Assembly (NCBI GenBank): GCA_022376925.1
Contig: JAIOJX010000025.1
Span: 144,543,301 to 144,607,300 of the forward strand
Length of the DNA: 64,000 bases
Reading direction: 5' to 3'
DNA from: Tragulus kanchil
Lineage: Eukaryota; Chordata; Mammalia; Artiodactyla; Tragulidae
The notes below the pieces were generated by a model. It worked only from the letters and a program-made list of their open reading frames with translations, ran no database searches and was not told where the DNA came from. The position numbers were made by a program, and so were the translations under genes. The first letter of the stretch is position 1. Each line of letters begins with the position of its first letter. Below are positions 26,951-41,095 of the stretch, piece after piece.

Positions 26951-29900
26951 TTTGTTTTCCTACCCCTAAACCTCTTAATATTAGATAAGGAAGGTACACA
27001 ATTATCCTTATTTTACCCTGAAAATTGAAATCTTTTGCTAAAAGAACCTTGACATTTTGGTTTTGCTAGAAACTTTTAATACTAGTATCTAAAGAAAATT
27101 ATTATCAAACTGATATATTTATTTATATATCAGATATGTACAAAGGTCAGAATATAATAATATAGTATATAATTCTCTGCTGTCACTGTAGTATTTAATT
27201 GTCAGATGATACATAATTTTTGTCTTCCTGACCATAGAGAATTAACTTTTCTGGTTATGGCCTGAATTGGTGGACATTCCTCCAGAATAAATAATAATGA
27301 GGGCTACTTTCCTGGTGGCTCAAACAGTAAAGAGCCCACCTGCAATGCAGGAGATGGGGTTTGATCCCTGGGTCGGGTAGATTCCCTGGAGAAGGGAATG
27401 GCTACCCACTCCAGTATTTTTGCCTGGAGAATTCCAGGGACAGAAGAGCCTGGTGTGTTACAGTCCATGGAATCAGAGTTGAATCTGAGACAGCAATAAA
27501 GACATAATGGTTCAATAGCCATAATCTTTAGATGTCTTGTTACAATTAATTATCACAGCAGTCTCATGGGTTTAGTATTACTTATTATTATAGTCATGAT
27601 CACTAACCTTTTATAGCAAAATTATTGGGGTACCAAGTGGCCAAAGGATTTGACTAAAGTTGCGCATGAGACCCAGAAGGTTTTAAAACAAAGGACTTAG
27701 CTTCTTGAGTTCTGATCTTTACTCTTCTCTGCAGAAAATCCTACCTCAATGCTCCTGGTTCTTGGTATCAAACAAGGTAGAAAGGTACATTTCTGCCTCT
27801 TCCATGTTCTGGGCATAGGCAGGCTGGGTTTTGAAGTTTAACAGACCTGAGATAAAATTTCAGCTCTACTGCCTACAAACTCTGTAACACATTACTTGGT
27901 AAACTAGTTAACAAGCAGTATTTATCATAGACTGTGAGCCAGACAACTGTGCTGGCTGCTAAAGCTATGGTAGTGAATAAAGGATTCTTAATTCTTCCCT
28001 CAAGCTTACAGTAATTTGGGAATTCTTAAGCCTACTTTTCATCTATAAGAACAAACACTTACTCCACATGGGGTTATTTTAAGAAATGAATGGAATGATA
28101 TATGTATAGTTTCTAACATAGTGCTTGGCTTACAGTAAATCTTCCTGTTTTGTTTTCCTACCCCTAAACCTCTTAATATTAGATAAGGAAGGTACACAAT
28201 TATCCTTATTTTACCCTGAAAATTGAAATCTTTTGCTAAAAGAACCTTGACATTTTGGTTTTGCTAGAAACTTTTAATACTAGTATCTAAAGAAAATTAT
28301 TATCAAACTGATATATTTATTTATATATCAGATATGTACAAAGGCATAATATATAATTGTCAGAATATAATAATATAGTATATAATTCTCTGCTGTCACT
28401 CGTAGTATTTAATTGTGAGTGATACATTTTTTTGCATGATTTCTACATGGGTACAATTAGAAACTAAGCTAAAGAATTAATTCTGTATGTTTACACTAGT
28501 TAAATAATCTCCCTCATCATCCTAGAAAGTCTGGCTAGTATTCTGCATAGGAAAATAAAATATTAGTGTATTTTTGTGTATTTATATACATATTTATATA
28601 TAATCTTAAATTTAAGAAATGTCTCTGTTTCTGTGTTTATCTGTCCATATTTTATGTCTCTGTGTACCTCTGTATTTCTCTTTTTCTGTTTTTCATGACT
28701 GTGCCTCCTTCCTGTATAAGCATAAATTCCTTATCTATAATGCAGTGAGACCTGGCAGAAGTAAAGAGAAGCAGCTAAAGCAGATGGCCAGTTCTTTGCT
28801 GTTAACTAATACTGTGTTGCATGAAGATAAAAGATTTTTTGTTCTATTGATGTGGTTGGGAGCAAGGGAAAAGAAGGGGATCAGAGAACAAAAATCTAGT
28901 GATAACATGGGCACCTGGGACTCATCCTGACTGGCCGTAATACAATAGCATGGTTTAGTATAAAACCCAAACTAGGAGATCTGGTCCTGGGAGGGGTGTC
29001 ACCCAAGCCATGATGGGTGTAAATTAAGAAGGTATTTGGGATGCTCAGATATTTTTGTTGTATTTCATGTTAATTAAACTGTACTTAGCAAGAGTGTCAC
29101 AATTAGAAAGATAGAAAATAAGACTGCTGTAACTTACAGTGTATAAATTGGAACAGCACTTTCAATGCTATCTTTGCAGAAAAAGTAGAAGTTAAAAATT
29201 CTTCCATGAGCCACTATATATGTACTTTTTCTGCAAGTCTGTTATTTTGTTGAAGTTGTACGTGTATTTATATAGTAATGAACTTTGCAAGCTAGCCTGC
29301 TCTTTATTATATTCAGCAATTTAATTGTTATAAGTAGTTCTTAAAATTGAAAATGATGAAACATATGTATATTTCATACTATATGTTTATGTCATCTAAG
29401 TTTTGTTATTCTGATTTTTAGTTATAATAATATTTAATATATCAATGATTTAAATAATAATTTAAAATATTTTTAACCTCTAATAAAATATGAAGCTTGA
29501 GAAAGTACAAAATTAGATTTTAAAACAAAGTATTATCATATAAATTTTTTCATGAAGTCATGTTTTGTTAATTGTGAAAAGACAGGTATGACATCTAAGC
29601 TCTGCTTAATTTTTATTTTTAGAAATCAATCATCCATTCGATGCTTATAATGTTTGTCAGCCTAGGTAATTTGTAATACTTGCAGTAATATCACTATTTT
29701 TAAGGTCAAGATGTAATACAGATAAATCTTTGTTATCATCAGGTTACATGAGATTGTGGACACATTCAACAACATCTGTTGATACATTAGCCATGTGGTA
29801 CTGAAATTCAAAATAGATATCAACATATATTTTAAAATTCAACTATACAGTTTCTAATATAACAATATTTACTACCAGTATTCATGCCTGACAGCTTTCT

Positions 29901-30367
29901 TTTGTATATTGTGTTTATAATCCTTCCCTGCACATTTGTAATGAAGGTTGGCAATTGAAAAATATTTTATTTTGCCTTTGCAGTTACAAAACATGTTATA
30001 TTTGAATTTTATTGTAGTGATACTCTATGAGTAACAATTGTCACCATAAGAGTAAAGTAGCATTTTCTGTCTTCAAATTTTATATACTGAGACTGTTTTG
30101 GGAGTTAGGATCATGTATTATATTTTGTGCTCATTGGCTTTGGGTAGACTGACTGCACTAGGATGGTCAGTGTGCACTTGATGTTGAATAAATTTCAAGT
30201 AGTTTGACATATAATATACAGGTACCTAATTATCTGTTTTCTCTTCTTTACTTTGCTATTAGTTTCATTCTTAATGTAAGAATATTTTTCTTATATTTAG
30301 AATTTCATATAAATGGCCAGAGGACACTTTTCATACAATTGTTTCCACCGTTTTGATTGGGAAACAT

Positions 30368-32642
30368 TTCCTTAGTGACCAGTTGAAAAATTGACATACA
30401 ATAGGAAAGAGTTTCATTGATTTGTCATGCAATTAGGATGCTATATATCAATATTATATTATGATTCATTTAATTCGACAGTTTAGCATAAGGCCCTGTT
30501 GAAAAATAGAGTTAAGTCATTCTTTAATTTATTTCAGGTTTATATCTGATGAATCAAAAATAAACTTTTTATTTTAATAATTACATTTTTGTTTTACTTG
30601 AATCTATATTTTGCCTATAGTACCATCATAGGAGAATTTGTTTCTTTAAATATAAAAGGCTGTCATTGTATCAGGAAAACTGTATATGAATGATTTGATG
30701 AAAGGGATTAGATTAGCTAAGTATTTGCAAGAGAAGTATGCTAGTTATATATCCAAAAGTAATAGATAGACATCTTTGAACAAAAATAGGTTCTCACAAT
30801 GACACTTGATAAGCTTTCTGTGTTTATTTCATCCATACATGTTATAGCTTGTGGTGATTTGAAGGTCATAAAGTCAAGGTTGTAGCTTACTGATAGTGCA
30901 ATAATATAATCTTGTATATTTCCTTGTTTGTTATTAACAGTGTCATTTACTTTATTTTCAAAGTAATTCTCTTCATACAAATTTAAACCAGAAGATTACA
31001 ATTCAATGATCCCATAACCTGGTGGTAAAAATTTATTAATACTTGTTAGATATTTTTTGCTCTTATGTGCGCACATATTTTTTAAAATTGTAATAGCCTT
31101 AGAAATAAAATTTATATTTTAATTTTTATTTGGCCTTAAAATTCAGACTTTTCTTCTAACCCTTAATGATGGAAGAACCATTGTTTACCTAACTATATAT
31201 TATTGGCTCAGCATTGAAGATCATTAATACTTTACAGTTAAAAATACCAATATAAGGAAATATGGTTATATATAAACTTTGACTGTCTCTTTTTACCCAT
31301 GAAAGAAAATTTCTTGATATACGGAAAATTAAAGAATGACTCATTTTGTTTAATTCCCAACTATCTAAATTAAATGGTAATAAATGATCAAAACAGCCTT
31401 GCTTATTATCATTACAGTTTGTTTAAATCAAATCTGGAAGTTTTGGCTACTTTTATAATGAACAAAATATAAATAAGAAGCAAATAAGAAAAACTTTCAA
31501 TATTATATAAGAAAATATAATTCAACTATTCCTTAGTGACCAGTTGAAAAATTGACATACAATAGGAAAGAGTTTCATTGATTTGTCATGCAATTAGGAT
31601 GCTATATATCAATATTATATTATGATTCATTTAATTCGACAGTTTAGCATAAGGCCCTGTTGAAAAATAGAGTTAAGTCATTCTTTAATTTATTTCAGGT
31701 TTATATCTGATGAATCAAAAATAAACTTTTTATTTTAATAATTACATTTTTGTTTTACTTGAATCTATATTTTGCCTATAGTACCATCATAGGAGAATTT
31801 GTTTCTTTAAATATAAAAGGCTGTCATTGTATCAGGAAAACTGTATATGAATGATTTGATGAAAGGGATTAGATTAGCTAAGTATTTGCAAGAGAAGTAT
31901 GCTAGTTATATATCCAAAAGTAATAGATAGACATCTTTGAACAAAAATAGGTTCTCACAATGACACTTGATAAGCTTTCTGTGTTTATTTCATCCATACA
32001 TGTTATAGCTTGTGGTGATTTGAAGGTCATAAAGTCAAGGTTGTAGCTTACTGATAGTGCAATAATATAATCTTGTATATTTCCTTGTTTGTTATTAACA
32101 GTGTCATTTACTTTATTTTCAAAGTAATTCTCTTCATACAAATTTAAACCAGAAGATTACAATTCAATGATCCCATAACCTGGTGGTAAAAATTTATTAA
32201 TACTTGTTAGATATTTTTTGCTCTTATGTGCGCACATATTTTTTAAAATTGTAATAGCCTTAGAAATAAAATTTATATTTTAATTTTTATTTGGCCTTAA
32301 AATTCAGACTTTTCTTCTAACCCTTAATGATGGAAGAACCATTGTTTACCTAACTATATATTATTGGCTCAGCATTGAAGATCATTAATACTTTACAGTT
32401 AAAAATACCAATATAAGGAAATATGGTTATATATAAACTTTGACTGTCTCTTTTTACCCATGAAAGAAAATTTCTTGATATACGGAAAATTAAAGAATGA
32501 CTCATTTTTGTTTAATTCCCAACTATCTAAATTAAATGGTAATAAATGATCAAAACAGCCTTGCTTATTATCATTACAGTTTGTTTAAATCAAATCTGGA
32601 AGTTTTGGCTACTTTTATAATGAACAAAATATAAATAAGAAG
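30368..32642 (+). repeat. Tandem duplication 8 (30368-31480 and 31529-32642)
   Basis: Offset is 1,161 bp, with one extra T near 32509. The 48-bp filler 31481-31528 reads like a damaged version of 32643-32710 ('tatataagaaaata', 'aataagaa'), so copy 1 continued noisily before jumping back. Copy 2's last 56 bp start duplication 9. Confidence 0.92.
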
Positions 32643-33040
32643 AATAAATATTCAAATATTAAGATATAATTATTCTTTCTAAGGGAATAATGATATATAA
32701 GAAAATAACTTAACTTTTCCAGAATTAATGAGAGCACTAAATTCGGGTTTATGATTCACACATACATATATGATTCTATCAAAATAGCTAGGAAATGTGT
32801 GAGTTACTTAGGAAATATAGCAAGAATTACATTGAACCTATGAGAAGAAATCTATGAAACTTAACTGCAACATAAAATAAGACATGAATATATCATGCTC
32901 CTGGATAAGAAAACATTAGTAATAGCAAAATTATGTTATTTTCAAGTTAACTGTTATATATGTTCACATGACTATATTCGGAGTGCTGATGTGAGCTTTT
33001 TTGTGTATAGATTCAACAAAATTATTCTAAAAAAAAAAAA

Positions 33041-33071
<31 letters not shown>

Positions 33072-34366
33072 CACAATTTTAAGCAAAAGTTTATAAAACT
33101 GAAAAGAGTAAAATGAAATATTAAATGAACACAGATATTATGGAAAAACAGTAATTAAGGTATAATATCAAACTTAGGGGTGTCAGTGCATTGTGAGAAT
33201 GAGATTCCTGAAACACCACTGCAACTGTCTATATTATTGTTGTAATTTGATAGAGATGACTCCTCCAAAAATAAAATCTGTAAGATAAGAAATAGTCACA
33301 TAGGGACCAAATCAATTATGTGTGTCTGTTTCCCATTATATATTATGAAACTTCTGGAGAAAGACTTCTTTGAGTATCCTACTTTAACTTCCATTCTTAA
33401 TGTATTAGGTAAGGTCAACTTTGGCTGAAATCACAATAGATTCAAAAAGATTAATGACTCCTAGAGAGTATTTTCTTGTTCACCAAACATTTTAAGAAAG
33501 GACAGAGTGAGAGTGTGTGTGTGTGTATGCGTGCGTGTGGACAGAGGGAATTCCATTCTCTGTTCTCACAATTATTTATAGACTCAGTCTAATGGCGCAA
33601 GTGTTCCAATATCCTTCTAAGTGTCATTGCCCTTCCTGTCCACAGAAGGAAGTACAGTATTGGGAGGATTCCAATGAGAATTCCTTATGGATATTCTTGG
33701 AATTAGTGCACATTACTTTTGCTTCCATTTCTGTTCAATTAGACTCTGCCTTATTGCCACACCTATAAGCAACTATGCAAAATCTAGTCCTCGTGATAAA
33801 AGGAGACAATGTTTATAAAAGATACATTTAGTATTTAAAACACTAGATCTGATGCATTCATATCTTTTTAAGTATACAAAAATTTTAGTATTGTAACATA
33901 ACGTTTTCCTGTAGAAATCAAATCTGGAAGTTTTGGCTACTTTTATAATGAACAAAATATAAATAAGAAGAATAAATATTCAAATATTAAGATATAATTA
34001 TTCTTTCTAAGGGAATAATGATATATAAGAAAATAACTTAACTTTTCCAGAATTAATGAGAGCACTAAATTCGGGTTTATGATTCACACATACATATATG
34101 ATTCTATCAAAATAGCTAGGAAATGTGTGAGTTACTTAGGAAATATAGCAAGAATTACATTGAACCTATGAGAAGAAATCTATGAAACTTAACTGCAACA
34201 TAAAATAAGACATGAATATATCATGCTCCTGGATAAGAAAACATTAGTAATAGCAAAATTATGTTATTTTCAAGTTAACTGTTATATATGTTCACATGAC
34301 TATATTCGGAGTGCTGATGTGAGCTTTTTTGTGTATAGATTCAACAAAATTATTCTAAAAAAAAAA

Positions 34367-34399
<33 letters not shown>

Positions 34400-35197
34400 C
34401 ACAATTTTAAGCAAAAGTTTATAAAACTGAAAAGAGTAAAATGAAATATTAAATGAACACAGATATTATGGAAAAACAGTAATTAAGGTATAATATCAAA
34501 CTTAGGGGTGTCAGTGCATTGTGAGAATGAGATTCCTGAAACACCACTGCAACTGTCTATATTATTGTTGTAATTTGATAGAGATGACTCCTCCAAAAAT
34601 AAAATCTGTAAGATAAGAAATAGTCACATAGGGACCAAATCAATTATGTGTGTCTGTTTCCCATTATATATTATGAAACTTCTGGAGAAAGACTTCTTTG
34701 AGTATCCTACTTTAACTTCCATTCTTAATGTATTAGGTAAGGTCAACTTTGGCTGAAATCACAATAGATTCAAAAAGATTAATGACTCCTAGAGAGTATT
34801 TTCTTGTTCACCAAACATTTTAAGAAAGGACAGAGTGAGAGTGTGTGTGTGTGTATGCGTGCGTGTGGACAGAGGGAATTCCATTCTCTGTTCTCACAAT
34901 TATTTATAGACTCAGTCTAATGGCGCAAGTGTTCCAATATCCTTCTAAGTGTCATTGCCCTTCCTGTCCACAGAAGGAAGTACAGTATTGGGAGGATTCC
35001 AATGAGAATTCCTTATGGATATTCTTGGAATTAGTGCACATTACTTTTGCTTCCATTTCTGTTCAATTAGACTCTGCCTTATTGCCACACCTATAAGCAA
35101 CTATGCAAAATCTAGTCCTCGTGATAAAAGGAGACAATGTTTATAAAAGATACATTTAGTATTTAAAACACTAGATCTGATGCATTCATATCTTTTT
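32587..35197 (+). repeat. Tandem duplication 9 (32587-33869 and 33915-35197)
   Basis: This is the longest offset, 1,328 bp. The copies agree except in the A-run/(TA)n at 33029-33072 versus 34358-34401 and a short noisy end before 33915. It contains a (TG)n at 33513 and no gene. Chained to duplication 8. Confidence 0.92.
33029..33072 (+). repeat. A-run plus (TA)n near-palindrome (second copy 34358-34400)
   Basis: About 13 A residues followed by two TA blocks joined by TGTA. The A and TA lengths differ slightly between the duplicated copies, as sequencing noise or allelic difference would give. Confidence 0.75.
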
Positions 35198-35214
35198 TAA
35201 TGTATACATGGATA

Positions 35215-36292
35215 TTTAAAAAGATCTTTATTGAGATATATGTCACACACCATAACGTTTATCCATGTATAGTTCAGTGAATTTTAGTCTTTGCACAAAT
35301 GTGCACCCATCACTATAATCAGTTTTAGAATGTGATCAATTCTCCAAAAAGAAATTCTGCTTCCATTAGTGGTCACACCCATTTTCCCCTCTTTCCCATT
35401 CCCTGGCAACCACTAATCAATGTCTCTGTGCATTTGCCTATTTTAGACATTTCACATGAATGGAAATATGCAATTCTTTATCTTTTGCAACTTGCTTCTT
35501 TCATTTAACATAATATTGTAAAAATTTACATATATCACAACAGTTATCAGTAGTTCTTGTTTTATTTCCAAATAGCCTTCTGTTATATAAATATACCACA
35601 TTATATTAATCAGTAGACAGAAATTTGGATTATTCCCACTTTTGGCTACTTTGTGTAGTGTCATTATGAAAATTTATGTATGTTTTAGTGTGAACATGTT
35701 TTCACTTCTCCTGGGTATACAGCTAGGAGTGGATTTGCCTAGTCACATGATAACTGTGTCTAACGTTTTAAGGAATTGCTAAACTATTTTCCAAATCTGT
35801 TGCATACGTAAACATTATGGACACTAATATGAAGGTTCCTGCATATTCAACCACACTTGTTACTGTCTGTCTTTATTTTTTTTAGTTCTCCTGTATATGA
35901 AGTAGTATCTACAGTGTCTCACTGTAGTTTTCTTTCTTTTTTCTGACAAAGTAATTTGTTTTTCGCTATACAGTAAGTTCTTGTTGGTCATCTGTTTTAA
36001 AAATAGTAGTTTGCATATGTCAATCTCAAACTCCCAGTACTAATATACAGTTCTCTAATGCATAATTTGTGCTTATGTTCATGTGCTTAGCCATTTATAT
36101 ATCTTACTTGAAGAAATATTTGATACTTGTGCATTTTTTATTTTTATTGCTAATTTCTAAGTATTTTTTATAAATTTTTTTTATCTTTTTCAAAAGATCA
36201 CATACTAGCATTGCTAGAATATATTTGGGTTTCAGTATTCTTCAGATTCCATTTTCTAAAAGAGGCTTTTTGTCTGGATTTACCCAATTAAA
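35215..36292 (+). repeat. Ancient L1 3'-UTR (L1M type), duplicated at 36293-37390
   Basis: Follows the familiar L1M 3' order: 'tatagttcagtgaatttta', 'cccatcactataatcag', 'ccctggcaaccactaatca', 'ttcatttaacataatattg', 'gctaaactattttccaa', 'gtagtatctacagtgtctca' and 'catttatatatcttacttga'. Diverged and non-coding. The second copy is due to tandem duplication 10. Confidence 0.75.
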
Positions 36293-37376
36293 GATCTTTA
36301 TTTGATGATATTTTTTTGTAAAAAAAACAAACACCATAACGTTTATCCATGTATAGTTCAGTGAATTTTAGTCTTTGCACAAATGTGCACCCATCACTAT
36401 AATCAGTTTTAGAATGTGATCAATTCTCCAAAAAGAAATTCTGCTTCCATTAGTGGTCACACCCATTTTCCCCTCTTTCCCATTCCCTGGCAACCACTAA
36501 TCAATGTCTCTGTGCATTTGCCTATTTTAGACATTTCACATGAATGGAAATATGCAATTCTTTATCTTTTGCAACTTGCTTCTTTCATTTAACATAATAT
36601 TGTAAAAATTTACATATATCACAACAGTTATCAGTAGTTCTTGTTTTATTTCCAAATAGCCTTCTGTTATATAAATATACCACATTATATTAATCAGTAG
36701 ACAGAAATTTGGATTATTCCCACTTTTGGCTACTTTGTGTAGTGTCATTATGAAAATTTATGTATGTTTTAGTGTGAACATGTTTTCACTTCTCCTGGGT
36801 ATACAGCTAGGAGTGGATTTGCCTAGTCACATGATAACTGTGTCTAACGTTTTAAGGAATTGCTAAACTATTTTCCAAATCTGTTGCATACGTAAACATT
36901 ATGGACACTAATATGAAGGTTCCTGCATATTCAACCACACTTGTTACTGTCTGTCTTTATTTTTTTTAGTTCTCCTGTATATGAAGTAGTATCTACAGTG
37001 TCTCACTGTAGTTTTCTTTCTTTTTTCTGACAAAGTAATTTGTTTTTCGCTATACAGTAAGTTCTTGTTGGTCATCTGTTTTAAAAATAGTAGTTTGCAT
37101 ATGTCAATCTCAAACTCCCAGTACTAATATACAGTTCTCTAATGCATAATTTGTGCTTATGTTCATGTGCTTAGCCATTTATATATCTTACTTGAAGAAA
37201 TATTTGATACTTGTGCATTTTTTATTTTTATTGCTAATTTCTAAGTATTTTTTATAAATTTTTTTTATCTTTTTCAAAAGATCACATACTAGCATTGCTA
37301 GAATATATTTGGGTTTCAGTATTCTTCAGATTCCATTTTCTAAAAGAGGCTTTTTGTCTGGATTTACCCAATTAAA
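35247..37376 (+). repeat. Tandem duplication 10 (35247-36292 and 36331-37376)
   Basis: Two 1,046-bp copies at an offset of 1,084 bp with no difference found. The 38-bp filler 36293-36330 is a garbled copy of 35222-35246 ('gatctttatt', 'gata'), so copy 2 really begins about 25 bp earlier with errors. Confidence 0.93.
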
Positions 37377-38214
37377 TCTCATCTAGCTTAAATTCATTAT
37401 CATATATCATTTGTTTAACCCCACTCCATTTCTTTTTATTTATGCATTTGATTCCTAAAAATAGTTCATTTTTTTATGATTGAAAAAACTAGTCAGTGAC
37501 AATGATTGAAACTTTATTCTGATATGTGAATTGTATGGTGGTGAATTATACACAGAATAGTTAGGCATTTCATTTGGTTCTCCTATTTAGTTTCTAATTA
37601 TTCCTAGTTAAGAAAATGATTAAGGATTTTAAGCTTTAATTTTGATTGCCAAGAATACTTCAATTTTTGTTCTAGTCTGAATTCTTGCTTTTCCAGATTC
37701 TGGAAATCCTCTTTTCTACATTTTTTGTATCTTTTGCTCAAATTATATTTTCGATAGCGTGACTTTTTCTCCATAGACTTATTTTCTCTGGTATGTTCTC
37801 CAAAAAACTCAGTGTCTCTTTAAATTCATCTCAAAAAATTATGCAATTTGTCGTGTCGTTCCAATCTACATATGTTACTTCGTGTCCTCTGAACTCACTC
37901 ATATAACATCTTTAAACAACAGAAAAAGATGAGAAATGGAAAAGGACCTGAGGTTTTCTTGGGAAAGAATCCTAGTAAACTTGTACTACTTTAGCCCATT
38001 GGGCTTATCTGAAATATTGCTATTTGGGGAGAAAACTAAATAAAGATAATAATTTATAAATGCTACTACTGAATAGCTCTTACTGTTTTAAGAAATCCTG
38101 AATAAAGGAAGATTTGCTATCTAGAAAGTAATGCTTACATGAATCCCAGAAACTGAAGTTTACAGTATTATTCAATCTAAACTGCTTTGGAATTCTAATT
38201 TGCATGGTTCTATT

Positions 38215-38400
38215 GAATGAAGTAAAAAGATTTCAAGCCTTAGAGTCTAATTCCAATTCTGTTACTTCCAAGAAACATGAGCTTAACCAATTTGAATCAG
38301 AGTTTCCTAATTTTTAAAAGAGTAATTAGGCCTACATTGTTGTAGAATGAGGATTAAGTAAAATAATGTACAGAGAGGCCTTAGCACCAAGCCTTGCACC
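38215..38400 (+). repeat. Probable MIR SINE
   Basis: 'gatttcaagccttagagtct', 'ccaattctgttacttccaag', 'cagagtttcctaattttta' and 'cttagcaccaagccttgcac' follow MIR order. Confidence 0.5.
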
Positions 38401-38693
38401 TCTAATCTTGGGAAAATGTGGTCATTAAAACATACCTTTAGGAATTAGAACTAAAACCAAATGACCTGGATAGTTAACAAATTTTAAAATACTACACTAT
38501 CTTGGGTCACTTACTTTCCATAGTGTTTTTCAAAGAATGCATTGTATATTGTTAATCCCCAAATGTGACAATATCTCTAATTATGAGTCTACACATTTGT
38601 ACACACATTCTGTCATTATATTCAGGACTCACCCACTGGACTGTAACTAAGTCTTTAATGAGTTCCTAATGAACATCTTAAGCTTAGATAAGC

Positions 38694-38728
38694 AAAAAAA
38701 AAAAAAGAAAAAAGAAAAAAAGAAAAGT
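38694..38728 (+). repeat. Polypurine A/AAAG tract
   Basis: 35 bp of A with interspersed G and no pyrimidine after the first bases. Simple repeat only. Confidence 0.85.
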
Positions 38729-39092
38729 GAGTGTTGAAAAGCTATTCATAGTTAAGCCTGTTGCTTTTAATTAGACTATAAGCCCAATGAAATTTCCTGT
38801 CTTCACTGTTCTTCCCAGGTTTGAAGAAATTGAATAATAAGTCACAGATGTACCCTCTCTTTGATATTATTAGTTTAATGTGAAGTTAAGGAGATAAATA
38901 CATTGAGCTAAATTAGACAAATCATTGTTTGATTAAATACAACGATAAAATAATATATAAAATCAAAGTAGCATTTTACAATGATTCATTTTTATCTTAG
39001 ATTCAGATGACTTCAAAATTGATTAATTTTGTTGTTGCATTAGAAAATAACAGATGCCAGAGGAAAAAAGATCCAGACATGATTAGACCATG

Positions 39093-41095
39093 TACATGAA
39101 AAAAATCCTCTATATGTATGAAAGAACAAACAGCTTTTACACATTACTGCTTCTCTCCAAGCTGTTAGAGATACCATGAACACCGTGATCACAGACACTA
39201 CCTGAATTAGATCAAGACTATTATTTTCTGTGGCTCTTGTTACAAATCAACAATGGTGGTGACTATTTAGCAATGATCTTTTTTATAAATTCCTTTTGAT
39301 AGTGAAGTTGGTGAAATCATGCAAACCTTTAGGACACATGATTTAATAATGAAGACAGATAATACATAAAATTCAAAGCAACAGGCTGACATGATGCTCC
39401 CTCCAGGGAACACTACATATTTGCTTAAAAGAAACCCTTTTATATTAGTCACAATGGTTCAGGACAGTTGGAAATGCTACCATAGCCCAGATGTTTTATG
39501 GGTTACGCACTGTTGTTAGAGGCAGGCTTGATGTTGTGCCTCTGCACTCAGATTAAAAATCACCATGTCGATTTTTAAAAGTAATGTCCAACAATAATCA
39601 TAATTCTCTGAATATATCATAGTATAAAAATATTATCAGCTGTTTTGACCTATGAACCTGTTAACATGTCTACTTTCTTGTGAACCAGCATTGAGGTGTT
39701 CATTTTGTGTGTGTTTGGAGGATACACTGGAGGGGTAAAAGCCGCTTATTATCTGAAAAATAATACCTAAAACATTTTCACTCTTCTCACCTAATTTCAG
39801 AGGTGCCAGCTATGATTAACTTAGGATGGTGAGAAAGAACTCACTAATAAGACATTTCTCTGTCATAATATATATAGTTTCCGCTGTTATTTTTTTTCCT
39901 ACATGTCAAATACAAGTGTCAATGTGGTTAAGGAAAAGTGCTTCATTACTATAGTGATGAGGTTTTTAAAGAAATTATTTACAACATTCTGAAAGCACAT
40001 TTTCCTATACCATTAAAATGTTAACATACTCTAAGAAGGAGTGTAGGAAGTAAAATGAAAAGAATGCTTGTATTCTCCAAAGAATAAAAGATCAGCTGTT
40101 TTACATGAAAAAATCCTCTATATGTATGAAAGAACAAACAGCTTTTACACATTACTGCTTCTCTCAAGCTGTTAGAGATACCATGAACACCGTGATCACA
40201 GACACTACCTGAATTAGATCAAGACTATTATTTTCTGTGGCTCTTGTTACAAATCAACAATGGTGGTGACTATTTAGCAATGATCTTTTTTATAAATTCC
40301 TTTTGATAGTGAAGTTGGTGAAATCATGCAAACCTTTAGGACACATGATTTAATAATGAAGACAGATAATACATAAAATTCAAAGCAACAGGCTGACATG
40401 ATGCTCCCTCCAGGGAACACTACATATTTGCTTAAAAGAAACCCTTTTATATTAGTCACAATGGTTCAGGACAGTTGGAAATGCTACCATAGCCCAGATG
40501 TTTTATGGGTTACGCACTGTTGTTAGAGGCAGGCTTGATGTTGTGCCTCTGCACTCAGATTAAAAATCACCATGTCGATTTTTAAAAGTAATGTCCAACA
40601 ATAATCATAATTCTCTGAATATATCATAGTATAAAAATATTATCAGCTGTTTTGACCTATGAACCTGTTAACATGTCTACTTTCTTGTGAACCAGCATTG
40701 AGGTGTTCATTTTGTGTGTGTTTGGAGGATACACTGGAGGGGTAAAAGCCGCTTATTATCTGAAAAATAATACCTAAAACATTTTCACTCTTCTCACCTA
40801 ATTTCAGAGGTGCCAGCTATGATTAACTTAGGATGGTGAGAAAGAACTCACTAATAAGACATTTCTCTGTCATAATATATATAGTTTCCGCTGTTATTTT
40901 TTTTCCTACATGTCAAATACAAGTGTCAATGTGGTTAAGGAAAAGTGCTTCATTACTATAGTGATGAGGTTTTTAAAGAAATTATTTACAACATTCTGAA
41001 AGCACATTTTCCTATACCATTAAAATGTTAACATACTCTAAGAAGGAGTGTAGGAAGTAAAATGAAAAGAATGCTTGTATTCTCCAAAGAATAAA
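39093..41095 (+). repeat. Tandem duplication 11 (39093-40088 and 40102-41095)
   Basis: This is the shortest offset, about 1,008 bp, with a 13-bp filler AGATCAGCTGTTT. Copy 2 lacks one A ('gaaaaaaatcc' versus 'gaaaaaatcc') and one C ('tctccaag' versus 'tctcaag'). No gene inside. Confidence 0.92.

Larger units (their letters stand above)
26023..28433 (+). repeat. Tandem duplication 7 (26023-27219 and 27221-28433)
   Basis: Offset is 1,198 bp. Copies are near-identical until the last 100 bp, where copy 2 has about 15 extra bases ('cataatatataattg' near 28345) and further indels. The end of copy 1 is the noisier version, as expected for low-coverage consensus ends. Each copy carries a Bov-tA SINE and a MIR remnant. 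Confidence 0.9.

Noticed and set aside
36293..36330. 38-bp sequence between L1 copies as a regulatory element
   Set aside because: It is a noisy copy of 35222-35246 and is better explained as a consensus-end error.
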